A DNA stretch of 64,000 bases from an uncultured Alphaproteobacteria bacterium (GTDB lineage Bacteria; Pseudomonadota; Alphaproteobacteria; UBA9655). This document shows positions 63,773 to 64,000 of the stretch, piece after piece. How positions within the stretch are numbered: position 1 is the stretch's first letter; every line of letters starts with the position of its first letter. A program made the position numbers and the translations under genes. Location: assembly GCA_937967795.1 (NCBI GenBank), contig CALBSK010000011.1, positions 62,001 to 126,000 on the forward strand. The letters run 5' to 3'. A model generated the notes under the pieces. It worked only from the letters and a program-made list of their open reading frames with translations, was not told the DNA's origin and made no database searches.

Positions 63773-64000
63773 TGGAATTTTCCTCTTCTCCTATGTCCAT
63801 GACTTCCCTTCCTTCTTCTACAATATCTCCTGGGTGATAATAAATGTGCTTTACTTTTCCCCGTCGAGGAGCCGTCATCATATGCTCCATTTTCATGGCT
63901 TCAAGGATAAGAAGGGGTTGACCTTCTTTCACTTGTTCTCCTTCTTTAACAAGAACCAAAATGACTTTTCCTGTCATGGGAGCTTTTAGATGAGATTCCC
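63750..64000 (-). CDS. Biotinyl domain at C-terminus of a biotin-dependent carboxylase (N-terminal part outside window)
   Basis: The last about 80 residues of a carboxylase alpha subunit, probably methylcrotonyl-CoA carboxylase because HMG-CoA lyase follows. The biotin-attachment motif is LEAMKMEHMMTAP (Lys in A-M-K-M), preceded by KEGEQVKEGQPLL and followed by GDIVEEGREVMDI. The frame is open to base 64000 and reads SHLKAPMTGKV there, so the ATG at 63975-63977 is internal, not a start. The exact acyl-CoA substrate cannot be told from this part. Confidence 0.85.
   Translation of the reverse strand, partial: ESHLKAPMTGKVILVLVKEGEQVKEGQPLLILEAMKMEHMMTAPRRGKVKHIYYHPGDIVEEGREVMDIGEEENSNDATKRS

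Noticed and set aside
1..64000. tRNA, rRNA or CRISPR array
   Set aside because: Scanning intergenic gaps by eye found no cloverleaf, rRNA segment or regular spaced repeat; short tRNA genes inside odd places cannot be fully excluded without tRNAscan.

Overview
The window looks like the chromosome of an AT-rich alphaproteobacterium, most likely a host-associated lineage near Holosporales/Paracaedibacter. The class assignment rests on gene order: a Pcm-TolC-PopZ-ValS block, hemC/tsaD facing away from each other, coaE-dnaQ facing hemE across a non-coding gap, and rho-rsmG-parA-parB followed by holA-lptE-leuS-DUF3576. The order-level placement is inference. It comes from secreted proteins whose signal peptides end in a G-M-E motif, a giant multidomain secreted protein, a Fic protein and very compact gene packing.

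Layout. 1-9.7 kb: pyruvate dehydrogenase E1 (pdhA, partial pdhB), a LysE exporter, prfB with its programmed +1 frameshift, dps, a DUF1622 membrane protein, then an LpoA-like lipoprotein facing rsmI-yraN-BON lipoprotein-comM. 9.9-14.0 kb: one 1371-residue secreted protein with HAD (DUF2608-like), kinase-like and Nudix domains and C-terminal helical repeats. 14.1-24.3 kb: valS, popZ, tolC, pcm, bcp, a YhdP/AsmA-type giant, a 6S RNA and its usual neighbour, the 5-formyl-THF cyclo-ligase gene. 24.3-30.3 kb: heme genes (hemY-like, a mitofilin-like gene, hemD, hemC), tsaD, dnaQ and coaE.

30.35-30.74 kb is a non-coding AT-rich gap with several DnaA-box-like motifs; transcription points away from it on both sides. 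It is the best candidate for oriC. To its right lie hemE, hemH, hemJ, rho, rsmG (carrying two perfect parS sites), parA and parB. With popZ 13 kb to the left, this makes a Caulobacter-like origin segregation and anchoring module. The mnmE and mnmG genes that often sit between rho and rsmG are absent here.

36.7-47.5 kb: holA, lptE, leuS, a DUF3576 lipoprotein, a porin with a clear terminator, an OmpR-type regulator with no obvious receiver, an MHYT-PAS-GGDEF-EAL protein and ETF-ubiquinone oxidoreductase. 47.5-51.8 kb is an accessory patch: a secreted protein with a PD-(D/E)XK nuclease-like core, an orphan histidine kinase and two related secreted Cys-rich micropeptides with CxxxC spacing. 51.8-55.2 kb: tadA, fumC, a ribbon-helix-helix gene and a Fic gene behind a three-copy operator-like repeat. 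55.1-62.6 kb: a HlyD/ABC-2 efflux system and an OpuC-type osmolyte importer, whose promoter region holds a MITE-like element. 62.9-64.0 kb: HMG-CoA lyase and the end of a biotin-dependent carboxylase (leucine breakdown).

No tRNA, rRNA, CRISPR array or transposase gene was seen. Domain calls are by eye from motifs; no database search was run.
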